Shown here: positions 56,749 through 64,000 of the stretch, piece after piece | How positions within the stretch are numbered: the stretch's first letter is position 1 | Layout of the letters: every line of letters starts with the position of its first letter | Origin: Marmoricola sp. Leaf446 | GTDB lineage: Bacteria > Actinomycetota > Actinomycetes > Propionibacteriales > Nocardioidaceae | Assembly: GCF_001424755.1 (NCBI RefSeq) | Contig: NZ_LMRF01000001.1 | Location: 770,169-834,168 of the forward strand | DNA: 64,000 nucleotides | Direction: 5' to 3' | Position numbers and translations under genes: made by a program | The notes under the pieces: model-generated | The model's input: the letters and a program-made list of their open reading frames with translations, nothing else | Databases searched by the model: none | What the model was told of the DNA's origin: nothing

Positions 56749-57501
56749 TCAGGAGAGCACGGGCGCCGTCTCGACCTTGACCCGTCGCACGCGGAACCCG
56801 ACCATGCGCGAGAAGTGCTGCAGGCCGGCGGGCAGGCGGAACGGTGTCCGGGTGTCGCACAGGTGGCGTACGCCGCGCCTGATCAGCTCCTCGGCCAGGA
56901 CCCCGGTCATCAGGTAGCGCGCCGCGCTGGCCGCCGGCCCCTCCTGGAGCGTCCGGAAGTAGCGCAGCAGCGACCAGGCGCCGTCGACCGGGGTGACCGA
57001 GAGCAGCAGCGGGGCGCCCTCGTGCTCGGCGACGAGCCACAGGTCGATGTCCAGCAGCTCGCCGTGCTCCGGGGCCTCCGAGCGGTACTGCTCCTGGGGG
57101 TGGTTGCGCTCGTAGTCGAGGGCCGCGTCGAGCAGCCGCTGCTTCTCGGCCGGGTCGTCCACCACCCTCCAGGTCACCCCCAGGCGCTCGGCCTGACGGG
57201 CCTTCCGTCGCTGGGTGGCACGCTCGCGGCCCTCGTCGTAGCGGCGGGGCGCCTCGGGCAGCTCGAGCATGGTGACGGCCTGCTGGAGCCGCGAGGACAG
57301 CCCGATGCGCGAGCGTCGCAGCGGCGCCGCGATGACCTCGGACTCGAAGCTCCCCGAGGGGCGGTAGACCGACGCGGGCAGGTGCTTGAGCAGCTGGTCC
57401 GCCTGCCAGGCGACGCGGGGGCGGCGGTGCTCCCAGGGGCGCTCGCCCGCGTGCTCGGCGAGCAGGGCGGCCAGCTGTGTCTCGGCGTCGTCGGCGTGCA
57501 T
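56749..57501 (-). CDS. Hypothetical protein, member 2 of a tandem paralogous pair
   Basis: 250 residues from MHADDAETQLAALLAEHAGERP, similar in length to its paralogue downstream. Conserved blocks: RSRIGLSSRLQQAVTML, ATQRRKARQAERLGVTWRVVDDPAEK, YRSEAPEHGELLDIDLWLVAEHEG, RYFRTLQEG, ARYLMTGVLAEELIRRGVRHLC and LPAGLQHFSRMVGFRVRRVKV. Possible GNAT-type acyltransferase fold by ordering of elements; not certain. The two genes are 39 bases apart, so one operon after a local duplication. Confidence 0.65.
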   Translation of the reverse strand: MHADDAETQLAALLAEHAGERPWEHRRPRVAWQADQLLKHLPASVYRPSGSFESEVIAAPLRRSRIGLSSRLQQAVTMLELPEAPRRYDEGRERATQRRKARQAERLGVTWRVVDDPAEKQRLLDAALDYERNHPQEQYRSEAPEHGELLDIDLWLVAEHEGAPLLLSVTPVDGAWSLLRYFRTLQEGPAASAARYLMTGVLAEELIRRGVRHLCDTRTPFRLPAGLQHFSRMVGFRVRRVKVETAPVLS

Positions 57502-57619
57502 GTGAATCGGTCTCTCGCGTCGGCGGCCGCCCGGTCCTGTGCCCGACCGGCGGTGCGGCACCCTAACGCGGCCCTCCTGAGCCGGGCCTCCTCCGTCTCA
57601 CGGCGGGGGTCCAGACTCA

Positions 57620-57646
57620 CTTGACAAGACGGCTCATTGTGTCAAG
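57620..57646. promoter_or_regulatory. Inverted repeat upstream of the semialdehyde dehydrogenase operon
   Basis: CTTGACA and TGTCAAG separated by 13 bases, about one helical turn and a half centre to centre; a possible dimeric operator. It lies 14 bases before the TAGGCT -10 box. Confidence 0.45.
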
Positions 57647-57659
57647 TTACTCGCGAGTC

Positions 57660-57665
57660 TAGGCT
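57660..57665 (+). promoter_or_regulatory. -10 box of the semialdehyde dehydrogenase gene, leaderless type
   Basis: TAGGCT 7 bases before the ATG; TTGTGT (57638-57643) could be its -35. Confidence 0.55.
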
Positions 57666-57672
57666 GCGCGAC

Positions 57673-59304
57673 ATGTCTGCCCACTCCCAGCCCGCAGGCG
57701 CCGGTGGCGCGTCGTACGGCGACGGCGACCTCGCCGATCCCGAGCACGACGTCACGGCGTCCTACGCCCTCGACCCGGCCTCGGTCCGCGCGCTGACCAG
57801 GCGTGTCGTGTCGACGACCGGCCGCGAGATCCCGGCGTACACCCCGATCACGGGGCAGCCGCTCGCGATGGTGCCGCAGTCGGGGGAGGCCGACGTCGAG
57901 GAGGCGTTCGCCCGGGCCCGCCGCGCCCAGCGCGCGTGGGCGCAGACCCCGCTCCGCGAGCGCGCCGCGATGCTGCTGCGCCTGCACGACCTGGTGCTCG
58001 ACCGGCAGGACGAGATCATCGACCTGATCTGCTGGGAGTCGGGCAAGGCACGCAAGCACGCCTTCGACGAGCCGCTGCACATCGCGCTCACCGCGCGCTA
58101 CTACGGCCGCACCGCCGTCCAGCACCTCGCGCCCAAGCGGGTCCGCGGCGTCGTGCCCGGGCTGACGCAGGCCGAGGTCACCCGCGTGCCCAAGGGCGTC
58201 GTCGGGATCATCGCGCCCTGGAACTACCCCTTCACGATGGCGCTGTGCGACGGCATCCCCGCGCTGCTGGCCGGCAACGCCGTGGTCATCAAGCCCGACG
58301 CCCAGACGATGCTCTCGGCGCTGCTCGGCGCCCAGCTGCTCGAGGAGGCGGGGCTTCCGGAGGGCCTGTGGAACGTCGTCGCCGGCCCCGGCCGCGAGCT
58401 CGGCACGCCGATCATCGACCGCTCCGACTACGTCTGCTTCACCGGCTCCACGCCGACGGGCCGCATCATCGCCCGGCAGTGCGCCGAGCGGCTGATCGGC
58501 TGCTCGCTCGAGCTCGGCGGCAAGAACCCGATGCTGGTGCTGCGTGACGCCGACCTCGACCGCGCGGCGGAGGGCGCCGTACGCGCCGTGTTCTCCAACG
58601 CCGGCCAGCTCTGCGTCGCGATCGAGCGGCTCTACGTCGCCGACCAGGTCTACGACCGGTTCCGCGACAAGCTCGTGGAGCGCACCAAGGCGATGACGCT
58701 GCGTGCGGGCCTGCAGTGGGGCAGCGACATGGGCTCGCTGATCTCGCAGGACCAGCTCGACACGGTCGTGGCCCACGTCGACGACGCCGTCGCCAAGGGA
58801 GCTCGTGTGCTCGTCGGCGGCAAGGCGCGGCCCGACCTCGGGCCCTACTACTACGAGCCCACCGTGCTCGAGGGCGTCAGCCCCGACATGACCTGCTTCG
58901 GCGAGGAGACCTTCGGACCCGTCGTCGCGCTGCACCGCTTCCACGACGAGGCGGACGCCGTCACGCGGGCCAACGAGGGCGAGTACGGCCTCAACGCCTC
59001 GATCTACAGCCGCGACACCAGGCGCGCCCGCGAGATCGGTCGCCAGATCAGGTGCGGCACGGTCAACGTCAACGAGGCGTTCGCCGCGACCTTCGCCAGT
59101 ATCGAGGCGCCGATGGGCGGGATGCGGCAGTCTGGGATGGGCCGCCGCCAGGGGGCCGAGGGGCTGCTGCGCTACACCGAGACCCAGTCGCTGGCTGTGC
59201 AGCGGGTGCTGCGCTTCGCACCCCAGTTCGGCATGGACGACAAGACCTACGCCCAGGTGATGACAGCCAACCTGCGGCTGCTGCGGAAGGCGGGACGGGC
59301 GTGA
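57673..59304 (+). CDS. Succinate-semialdehyde dehydrogenase-type aldehyde dehydrogenase
   Basis: 543 residues. NAD(P)-binding VGIIAPWNYPFTMALCDGIPALLAGN, FTGSTPTGRII, catalytic Glu in LELGGKNPMLVL, catalytic Cys in FSNAGQLCVAIERL, and EETFGPVVAL are aldehyde-dehydrogenase hallmarks; the GabD2-like actinobacterial group is longer than average, as here. The 70-residue N-terminal extension has no known domain. GTGA overlap with the following oxidase gene, so co-translated. Confidence 0.92.
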   Translation: MSAHSQPAGAGGASYGDGDLADPEHDVTASYALDPASVRALTRRVVSTTGREIPAYTPITGQPLAMVPQSGEADVEEAFARARRAQRAWAQTPLRERAAMLLRLHDLVLDRQDEIIDLICWESGKARKHAFDEPLHIALTARYYGRTAVQHLAPKRVRGVVPGLTQAEVTRVPKGVVGIIAPWNYPFTMALCDGIPALLAGNAVVIKPDAQTMLSALLGAQLLEEAGLPEGLWNVVAGPGRELGTPIIDRSDYVCFTGSTPTGRIIARQCAERLIGCSLELGGKNPMLVLRDADLDRAAEGAVRAVFSNAGQLCVAIERLYVADQVYDRFRDKLVERTKAMTLRAGLQWGSDMGSLISQDQLDTVVAHVDDAVAKGARVLVGGKARPDLGPYYYEPTVLEGVSPDMTCFGEETFGPVVALHRFHDEADAVTRANEGEYGLNASIYSRDTRRAREIGRQIRCGTVNVNEAFAATFASIEAPMGGMRQSGMGRRQGAEGLLRYTETQSLAVQRVLRFAPQFGMDDKTYAQVMTANLRLLRKAGRA

Positions 59305-61070
59305 AGGACACCGGTACGGGCGGTTCGGGAGGCGGGGGCTCGAACGCCGGCGGCGAGAGCGCCTTCGACTACGACGTCCTCGTCATCGGCTCCGGCTTCG
59401 GTGGCTCGGTCACCGCGCTGCGGCTGACCGAGAAGGGCTACAAGGTCGGCGTCATCGAGGCCGGCGCCCGCTTCGCGGACGAGGACTTCGCGAAAACCTC
59501 CTTCGACCTCAAGAAGTTCCTCTACCGCCCCGAGATCGGGTGCTACGGCATCCAGCGCATCGACGCGGTCCGCGACTCGCTGATCCTCGCCGGTGCGGGC
59601 GTCGGCGGCGGCTCGCTGGTCTACGCCAACACGCTCTACGAGCCCCTGGGTGCGTTCTACCGCGACCGGCAGTGGGCCCACATCACCGACTGGAAGAAGG
59701 AGCTCGCGCCCTTCTACGACCAGGCCAAGCGGATGCTCGGCGTCGTCGAGAACCCGCTGCGCACGCCCGCCGACGACGTGATGGAGCAGGTCGCCACCGA
59801 GATGGGCGTGGCCGACACCTTCCACCCCACCCCGGTCGGCGTCTTCTTCGGCCAGCCCGACCAGAAGATGGGCGAGACGGTGGCCGACCCCTACTTCGGC
59901 GGCGCCGGGCCGGAGCGGCGTACGTGCGTGGCGTGCGGTGACTGCATGACCGGCTGCAACTACAACGCCAAGAACACGCTGGTGAAGAACTACCTCTACC
60001 TCGCCGAGCAGGCCGGCGCCCGCGTGATGCCGCTGTCGACGGTGACGCGGGTCAGCGAGCGCGACGGCGGCGGGTACGACGTGCGGATCCGCTTCACCAA
60101 GGCCAAGCGTGCGACCGCACGCTCGACCCGCACGCTCTCCGCCGAGCACGTGGTGTTCGCCGCGGCCGCGATCGGCACCCAGAAGCTGCTGCACAAGATG
60201 AAGGCCGAGGGTCACCTGCCGCGGCTCTCCGACCGCCTCGGCGAGCTCTCGCGCACCAACTCCGAGTCGATCCTGGGCGCGATCGCGCCGGACACCAAGA
60301 TCGACTACAGCTACGGCGTCGCGATCACCTCCTCCTTCCACCCCGACGAGGACACCCACGTCGAGCCGTGCCGCTACGGCAAGGGCAGCAACGCGATGTC
60401 GCTGATGCAGACGGTGCTCACCGACGGCGACGTCCCCGGCCGCCGCTGGCAGCAGTGGCTCAAGGAGCTGTGGACGCAGCGCAAGAACGTGCACTCGCTG
60501 TACGACGTGCGCCACTGGTCCGAGCGCACCGTCGTCGCGCTGGTGATGCAGACGCTCGACAACTCGATCACCGTCTATCCCAAGAAGGTGCCGGGCACCA
60601 ACAAGTGGCGCCTCACCTCGCGCCAGGGCCACGGCGAGCCCAACCCCACGTGGATCCCGGTCGCCAACACCGTGGTGCGCAAGATGGCCAGGATCATGGG
60701 CGGCACCGCCGGCGGCTCGATCGGCGAGCCCTTCAACATGCCGATGACCGCCCACTTCATCGGCGGCTGCACCATCGGCGACTCGATCGAGACCGGCGTG
60801 GTCGACCCCTACCAGCGGGTCTACGGCTACGAGAACATGCACATCGCCGACGGCTCGGCCATCACCGCCAATCTGGGCGTCAACCCGTCGCTGACGATCA
60901 CCGCCCAGGCCGAGCGCGCGATGGCGTTCTGGCCCAACAAGGGCGAGGCCGACCCCCGCCCGCCGCTGGACGCGGCGTACGAGCAGCTCTCGCCGGTCGC
61001 CCCGCACCGCCCGGTCGTCCCCGCCTCGGCCCCCGGCGCCCTGCACCTGCCGATCGTGGGGGTCAGCTAG
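59301..61070 (+). CDS. GMC-type FAD oxidoreductase, ChoD-like
   Basis: 589 residues. A Gly/Ser-rich N-terminus precedes the FAD dinucleotide motif YDVLVIGSGFGGSVTALRL; then LAGAGVGGGSLVYANTL and a four-cysteine segment CVACGDCMTGCNYNAKNTL typical of ChoD (Rv3409c) type enzymes; C-terminal MTAHFIGGCTIGDSIETGVVDPYQRVYGYENMHIADGSA with the His active site. Annotated cholesterol oxidase, though sterol activity of this subgroup is unproven. Same neighbourhood as in mycobacteria, close to guaA. Confidence 0.9.
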   Translation: MKDTGTGGSGGGGSNAGGESAFDYDVLVIGSGFGGSVTALRLTEKGYKVGVIEAGARFADEDFAKTSFDLKKFLYRPEIGCYGIQRIDAVRDSLILAGAGVGGGSLVYANTLYEPLGAFYRDRQWAHITDWKKELAPFYDQAKRMLGVVENPLRTPADDVMEQVATEMGVADTFHPTPVGVFFGQPDQKMGETVADPYFGGAGPERRTCVACGDCMTGCNYNAKNTLVKNYLYLAEQAGARVMPLSTVTRVSERDGGGYDVRIRFTKAKRATARSTRTLSAEHVVFAAAAIGTQKLLHKMKAEGHLPRLSDRLGELSRTNSESILGAIAPDTKIDYSYGVAITSSFHPDEDTHVEPCRYGKGSNAMSLMQTVLTDGDVPGRRWQQWLKELWTQRKNVHSLYDVRHWSERTVVALVMQTLDNSITVYPKKVPGTNKWRLTSRQGHGEPNPTWIPVANTVVRKMARIMGGTAGGSIGEPFNMPMTAHFIGGCTIGDSIETGVVDPYQRVYGYENMHIADGSAITANLGVNPSLTITAQAERAMAFWPNKGEADPRPPLDAAYEQLSPVAPHRPVVPASAPGALHLPIVGVS

Positions 61071-61151
61071 GCGGTTGCCCGGGTGTCGGGCGCTCGGTGG
61101 GAGGTCTGGGTCGTCTGACGGGGGGGGCGGCGACGCTGGTGTGACGGTGAC

Positions 61152-61185
61152 CGGCAGTTTCACCGGCTGGCCGGTGAAACTGCCG
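61152..61185 (+). terminator. Perfect 16-bp palindrome after the ChoD-like gene (same family as 31660-31693)
   Basis: CGGCAGTTTCACCGGC, loop TG, exact complement. Shares its arm sequence GGCAGTTTC and inner CCGGC with the palindrome after the ABC-F gene 29 kb away. Confidence 0.75.
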
Positions 61186-61489
61186 CGAGTGCCACAGCAG
61201 GGCCGCTGGGACGCGGGCTCGACGACGCTGGTGTGGCAGTCGACCGGAGGATGCTCGGTCGCCCTCCGGCGTACGTCGTCCCTGTGGCCACTCCGCCGGG
61301 GAGTCGGGTGCTGGGCCGGGTCTGTAGCTCCGGCGCAGCGACGGTTTCCCAGGCGACCTTGGGAATTCGCCGCCGAGTGTCGCAGCAGCGCTCCCCACCG
61401 ACCGCCTCGACGACGCTGGTGTGGCAGTCGACCGTCCGGCCGTCGTACGGCGCCCGCCTGGCCATCCCCCCGAAGCCCCCACGACGGCA

Positions 61490-61524
61490 GAAGACCCCGG
61501 ACGCCAGAGGCGTCCGGGGTCTTC
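61490..61524 (+). terminator. 16-bp hairpin, 3-base loop, upstream of guaA
   Basis: GAAGACCCCGGACGCC-AGA-exact complement. Strong intrinsic-terminator-like structure although no U run follows. Confidence 0.75.
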
Positions 61525-61545
61525 GGCTGTCACGACAGCCGACGA

Positions 61546-61586
61546 GCCAGGGCCCGACCGGGGAGGGAGGGAGGTCGGGCCCTGGC
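61546..61586 (+). repeat. 14-bp hairpin with a 13-base purine loop
   Basis: GCCAGGGCCCGACC and exact complement GGTCGGGCCCTGGC, with GGGGAGGGAGGGA in the loop. The same purine run recurs at 61619-61634 between CGAC and GTCG. Confidence 0.8.
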
Positions 61587-61756
61587 AGGTCCGCTGTTGT
61601 GTCGTGCACGGACCCGACGGGGAGGGAGGGAGGTTGTCGGATCCACCCACCTCAACGAGGGGTCACGGGGCCGGTTACGGGGCATGCGGAGAAATCTTCA
61701 ACCATCTCGTCTGGCAGACTCAGGGGTCCGCTGAACCCCCACCGGAAGGGTCGATC

Positions 61757-63340
61757 GTGACCGATCACGACCTCGTCCTCGTCGTCGACTTCGGGGCCCA
61801 GTACGCCCAGCTGATCGCCCGTCGCGTCCGGGAGGCCCGGGTCTACTCCGAGATCGTCCCGCACACGATGCCGGTCGCGGAGATGCTCGCCAGGAAGCCC
61901 GCCGCGATCATCCTCTCGGGCGGTCCGTCGTCGGTGTACTCGCCCGGCGCCCCGGCCGTCGACGACGACCTGTTCAGCGCGGGACTGCCGGTGTTCGGCA
62001 TGTGCTATGGCTTCCAGGCGATGGCCCAGGCGCTCGGCGGGGAGGTCGCGCGCACCAGCTCCTCGGAGTACGGCCGCACGCCCGTCACCGTCACCGCCCC
62101 CGGCACGCTGCTCGCCGGCCTGCCCGCGGCGCACCGCGTCTGGATGTCGCACGGCGACTCGGTCCAGTCGGCGCCCGAGGGCTTCGACGTGCTGGCCTCG
62201 ACCACCAAGACACCGGTCGCGGCGTTCGAGGACACCGAGCGCCGGATGGCCGGCGTGCAGTGGCACCCCGAGGTGCTGCACAGCGAGCACGGGCAGGAGG
62301 TGCTGTCGCACTTCCTGCTCGACATCGCCGGCTGCCGGCCGACCTGGACGATGGTCAACATCGTCGAGGAGCAGGTCGAGCGGATCCAGCAGCAGATCGG
62401 CCCCGAGGGGCTGGCGATCTGCGCGCTCTCCGGTGGCGTCGATAGCGCCGTCGCCGCGGCCGTCGTGCAACGTGCGATCGGGGACCGCCTGACCTGCGTG
62501 TACGTCGACCACGGACTGATGCGCAAGGGCGAGTCGGAGCAGATCGAGCGCGACTTCGTGGCCGCGACCGGCGCCGACCTGGTCGTGGTCGACGCCGAGA
62601 AGCAGTTCCTCGACGCGCTCGCCGGCGTCTCCGACCCCGAGACCAAGCGCAAGATCATCGGCCGGGAGTTCATCCGCGTCTTCGAGGCCGCCGAGGCCGA
62701 CATCCTCGCGCCCAAGATCGCCGCCGGCTCGCACGCCGAGGGCGTCAAGATGGCCTTCCTGGTGCAGGGCACGCTCTACCCCGACGTCGTCGAGTCGGGC
62801 GGGGGAGCGGGCACCTCCAACATCAAGTCGCACCACAACGTGGGCGGGCTGCCCGACGACCTCGAGTTCGAGCTCGTCGAGCCGCTGCGCACGCTGTTCA
62901 AGGACGAGGTGCGTCTCGTCGGCGAGCAGCTCGGCCTGCCCGCCGAGCTGGTCTGGCGCCACCCGTTCCCCGGGCCGGGCCTCGGCATCCGGATCATCGG
63001 CGAGGTCACCCGCGAGCGCCTCGACATCCTGCGCGAGGCCGACGCGATCGCCCGCGAGGAGCTTTCCCGCGCGGGTCTCGACCGCGACATCTGGCAGTTC
63101 CCGGTGGTGCTGCTGGCCGACGTGCGCTCCGTCGGCGTGCAGGGCGACGGTCGGACGTACGGCCACCCGGTCGTGCTGCGGCCGGTGACCTCCGAGGACG
63201 CGATGACCGCCGACTGGGCGCGGGTGCCCTACGAGGTGCTCGAGACCGTCAGCACCCGCATCACCAACGAGGTGCCCGAGATCAACCGGGTCACCCTCGA
63301 CATCACCAGCAAGCCGCCGGGGACGATCGAGTGGGAGTGA
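61757..63340 (+). CDS. guaA: GMP synthase (glutamine-hydrolysing)
   Basis: 527 residues from GTG. Glutaminase half: [18 protein letters not shown], catalytic Cys in [16 protein letters not shown], and [14 protein letters not shown] (His/Glu). Synthetase half: P-loop [26 protein letters not shown], and the C-terminal [11 protein letters not shown]. Converts XMP to GMP. GGAAGGG lies 5 bases before the GTG; GGGGT/ACCCC pairs just upstream. Confidence 0.97.
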   Translation: MTDHDLVLVVDFGAQYAQLIARRVREARVYSEIVPHTMPVAEMLARKPAAIILSGGPSSVYSPGAPAVDDDLFSAGLPVFGMCYGFQAMAQALGGEVARTSSSEYGRTPVTVTAPGTLLAGLPAAHRVWMSHGDSVQSAPEGFDVLASTTKTPVAAFEDTERRMAGVQWHPEVLHSEHGQEVLSHFLLDIAGCRPTWTMVNIVEEQVERIQQQIGPEGLAICALSGGVDSAVAAAVVQRAIGDRLTCVYVDHGLMRKGESEQIERDFVAATGADLVVVDAEKQFLDALAGVSDPETKRKIIGREFIRVFEAAEADILAPKIAAGSHAEGVKMAFLVQGTLYPDVVESGGGAGTSNIKSHHNVGGLPDDLEFELVEPLRTLFKDEVRLVGEQLGLPAELVWRHPFPGPGLGIRIIGEVTRERLDILREADAIAREELSRAGLDRDIWQFPVVLLADVRSVGVQGDGRTYGHPVVLRPVTSEDAMTADWARVPYEVLETVSTRITNEVPEINRVTLDITSKPPGTIEWE

Positions 63341-63677
63341 GCGGGCGGCTGGTCGGCTGCTGATTCCCCGGACGTCCGGGGAATCTGGTGCTCGGCAGGC
63401 GTCGCGATGCCTGCCAAGCACCTGGGAAGGCTGCCAGGCAGCGCGATTCGTCCTGTTGCGGGCGGCCGGCCCCGGCGTACGACGCCCAGCGGGCCACTCC
63501 GCCGGAGAGCCTGTCGCTTGCCCGGAACCACAGCTCCAGCGCAGTGGCGGTTTCCCAAGCGACCTTGGGAAACCGCAGCCGCCACCAGCCCCAGCCCCCA
63601 AGCCCCCGGGACGCACCACGGGGCCAGGTCACCACGAGAGGTGACCGGGCCCCGGTGCGCCGTACGGCGACCCCAGC
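63341..63677. repeat. Gene-free 337-base interval between guaA and the dioxygenase with palindromes and a repeat
   Basis: No gene seen. Contains a 24-base perfect palindrome centred at 63373/63374 (GATTCCCCGGAC and complement) and, at 63472-63575, a diverged copy of the 104-base element found upstream of guaA. Its end forms the hairpin GCGGTTTCCCAAG-CGAC-CTTGGGAAACCGC (63547-63576), a likely bidirectional terminator between the convergent genes. Confidence 0.85.
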
Positions 63678-64000
63678 TCAGCGTGTGGCGGGACCGACCG
63701 GCACGTCTCCCGCGAGCGTGATCCGGCGCATGATCCGGGTCTCGTCGTAGTCGCGGTTGGCGTAGTGCAGCGTGCTGCGGTTGTCCCACATGCCGACGTC
63801 GCCGAGCTGCCAGCGGTGACGGACGGTGTGCTCGGGCTTGAGCAGGTGGGCGTAGAGCATGTCGAGGATGGCGCGGCTCTCGGCGTCGGAGACGCCCACG
63901 ACGTGCTCGGTGAAGCCGGGGTTGACGAACAGGCCCTTGCGGCCGGTCTCGGGGTGGACGCGTACGACGGGGTGCTCGACGGGGGTCAGCTCGGTGACCT
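63678..64000 (-). CDS. TauD/TfdA-family Fe(II)/2-oxoglutarate dioxygenase (5' part outside window)
   Basis: The last 107 codons are present and the frame continues through the right edge: TPVEHPVVRVHPETGRKGLFVNPGFTEHVVGVSD, then RHRWQLGDVGMWDNRSTLHYANRDY and RIMRRITLAGDVP. The distal iron-binding His (STLHYA) and the 2-oxoglutarate-binding Arg (RIMRR) are present; the HxD motif lies beyond the window. Probably desulfonates taurine-like or alkyl sulfate substrates. Stops facing guaA. Confidence 0.85.
   Translation of the reverse strand, partial: VTELTPVEHPVVRVHPETGRKGLFVNPGFTEHVVGVSDAESRAILDMLYAHLLKPEHTVRHRWQLGDVGMWDNRSTLHYANRDYDETRIMRRITLAGDVPVGPATR

Larger units (their letters stand above)
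61071..61756. repeat. Gene-free 686-base interval with a series of hairpins and repeats
   Basis: No convincing gene. From left to right: palindrome CGGCAGTTTCACCGGC + complement with 2-base loop (61152-61185); exact 29-base direct repeats beginning CTCGACGACGCTGG at 61218-61246 and 61406-61434; a 104-base element (61266-61369) also present after guaA; a 16-bp hairpin GAAGACCCCGGACGCC (61490-61524); a 14-bp hairpin with a purine loop (61546-61586); and a second GGGGAGGGAGGGAGG run (61619). The guaA promoter must lie in the last 120 bases. Confidence 0.85.

Noticed and set aside
61071-61756. A protein gene extending guaA upstream or running antisense to it
   Set aside because: Frames here are low complexity and cross hairpins and repeats; the GuaA family begins at [15 protein letters not shown].

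Overview
The window is a high-GC actinobacterial chromosome segment. Gene content and protein style (leaderless starts, RpfB, SepX/GlpR, a MoeA/Glp-like protein, 8-kDa MREREP-type small protein, WS/DGAT acyltransferase, ChoD-like oxidase) fit a Nocardioides-like member of the Propionibacteriales/Nocardioidaceae; genus is inference from protein resemblance only. Two 60-base lines counted by hand give about 70% GC in ordinary genes (cysQ) and 48-53% inside one gene at 49833-52283, which is the clear foreign element.

Layout. 1-3.6 kb: tail of a saccharopine-dehydrogenase-like protein, a bidirectional terminator, and the iron-uptake operon efeUOB (minus strand) behind a DtxR/IdeR-type iron box. 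3.7-6.6 kb: lutABC lactate oxidation operon, then tRNA-Arg(CCT). 6.9-19.6 kb: an LCP cell-wall ligase, a nucleoside-sugar-epimerase-like protein, mscL, a SAF-domain protein, a FmdB/Ruc-like zinc protein, a penicillin-acylase-family hydrolase, 5-formyl-THF cyclo-ligase, UDP-glucose pyrophosphorylase, moeA/glp-moaC-mogA-rimJ-sepX, and tRNA-Ala(CGC). This block has the gene order known from mycobacteria and corynebacteria around moeA1/glp and the divisome protein SepX/GlpR. 19.9-31.7 kb: membrane-anchored GH16, sugar MFS transporter, protein O-mannosyltransferase, rsmI-tatD, rpfB, rsmA-ispE-ABC-F.

31.7-32.4 kb is non-coding and holds a tandem array of 62-base and 260-base hairpin-rich units. 32.4-35.9 kb: divergent marR/methyltransferase pair with an operator between, thioesterase, secreted GDPD. 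36-44.6 kb: one sugar-catabolic operon (ROK regulator, ABC transporter of the ribose/xylose class, Gfo/Idh dehydrogenase, XylA-like isomerase, a second TIM-barrel isomerase) behind a CRP-type site. 44.7-49.7 kb: tRNA-Gln(TTG) directly abutting glmU, then prs, rplY, pth, cysQ.

49.8-52.3 kb is a solitary 816-residue SIR2 + P-loop NTPase (STAND-like) gene with low GC, the best candidate for an undescribed antiphage effector. It is followed by a decayed partial copy of the LigD-type polymerase gene whose intact copy lies 1.7 kb further on, beyond a WS/DGAT acyltransferase with a histone-H1-like lysine/alanine tail. 55.5-64 kb: a small secreted protein, a tandem pair of unrecognised paralogues, a succinate-semialdehyde-dehydrogenase/ChoD-like operon, guaA flanked on both sides by hairpins and a diverged interspersed repeat, and the 3' part of a TauD-type dioxygenase.

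Co-operation of genes: iron uptake (efeUOB) is controlled as one unit; lutABC oxidises L-lactate; glp and sepX probably act in cell division together with wall genes nearby; the sugar operon couples uptake, oxidation and isomerisation. Many starts are supported by a TANNNT box 6-7 bases before the start codon, the hallmark of leaderless transcripts.
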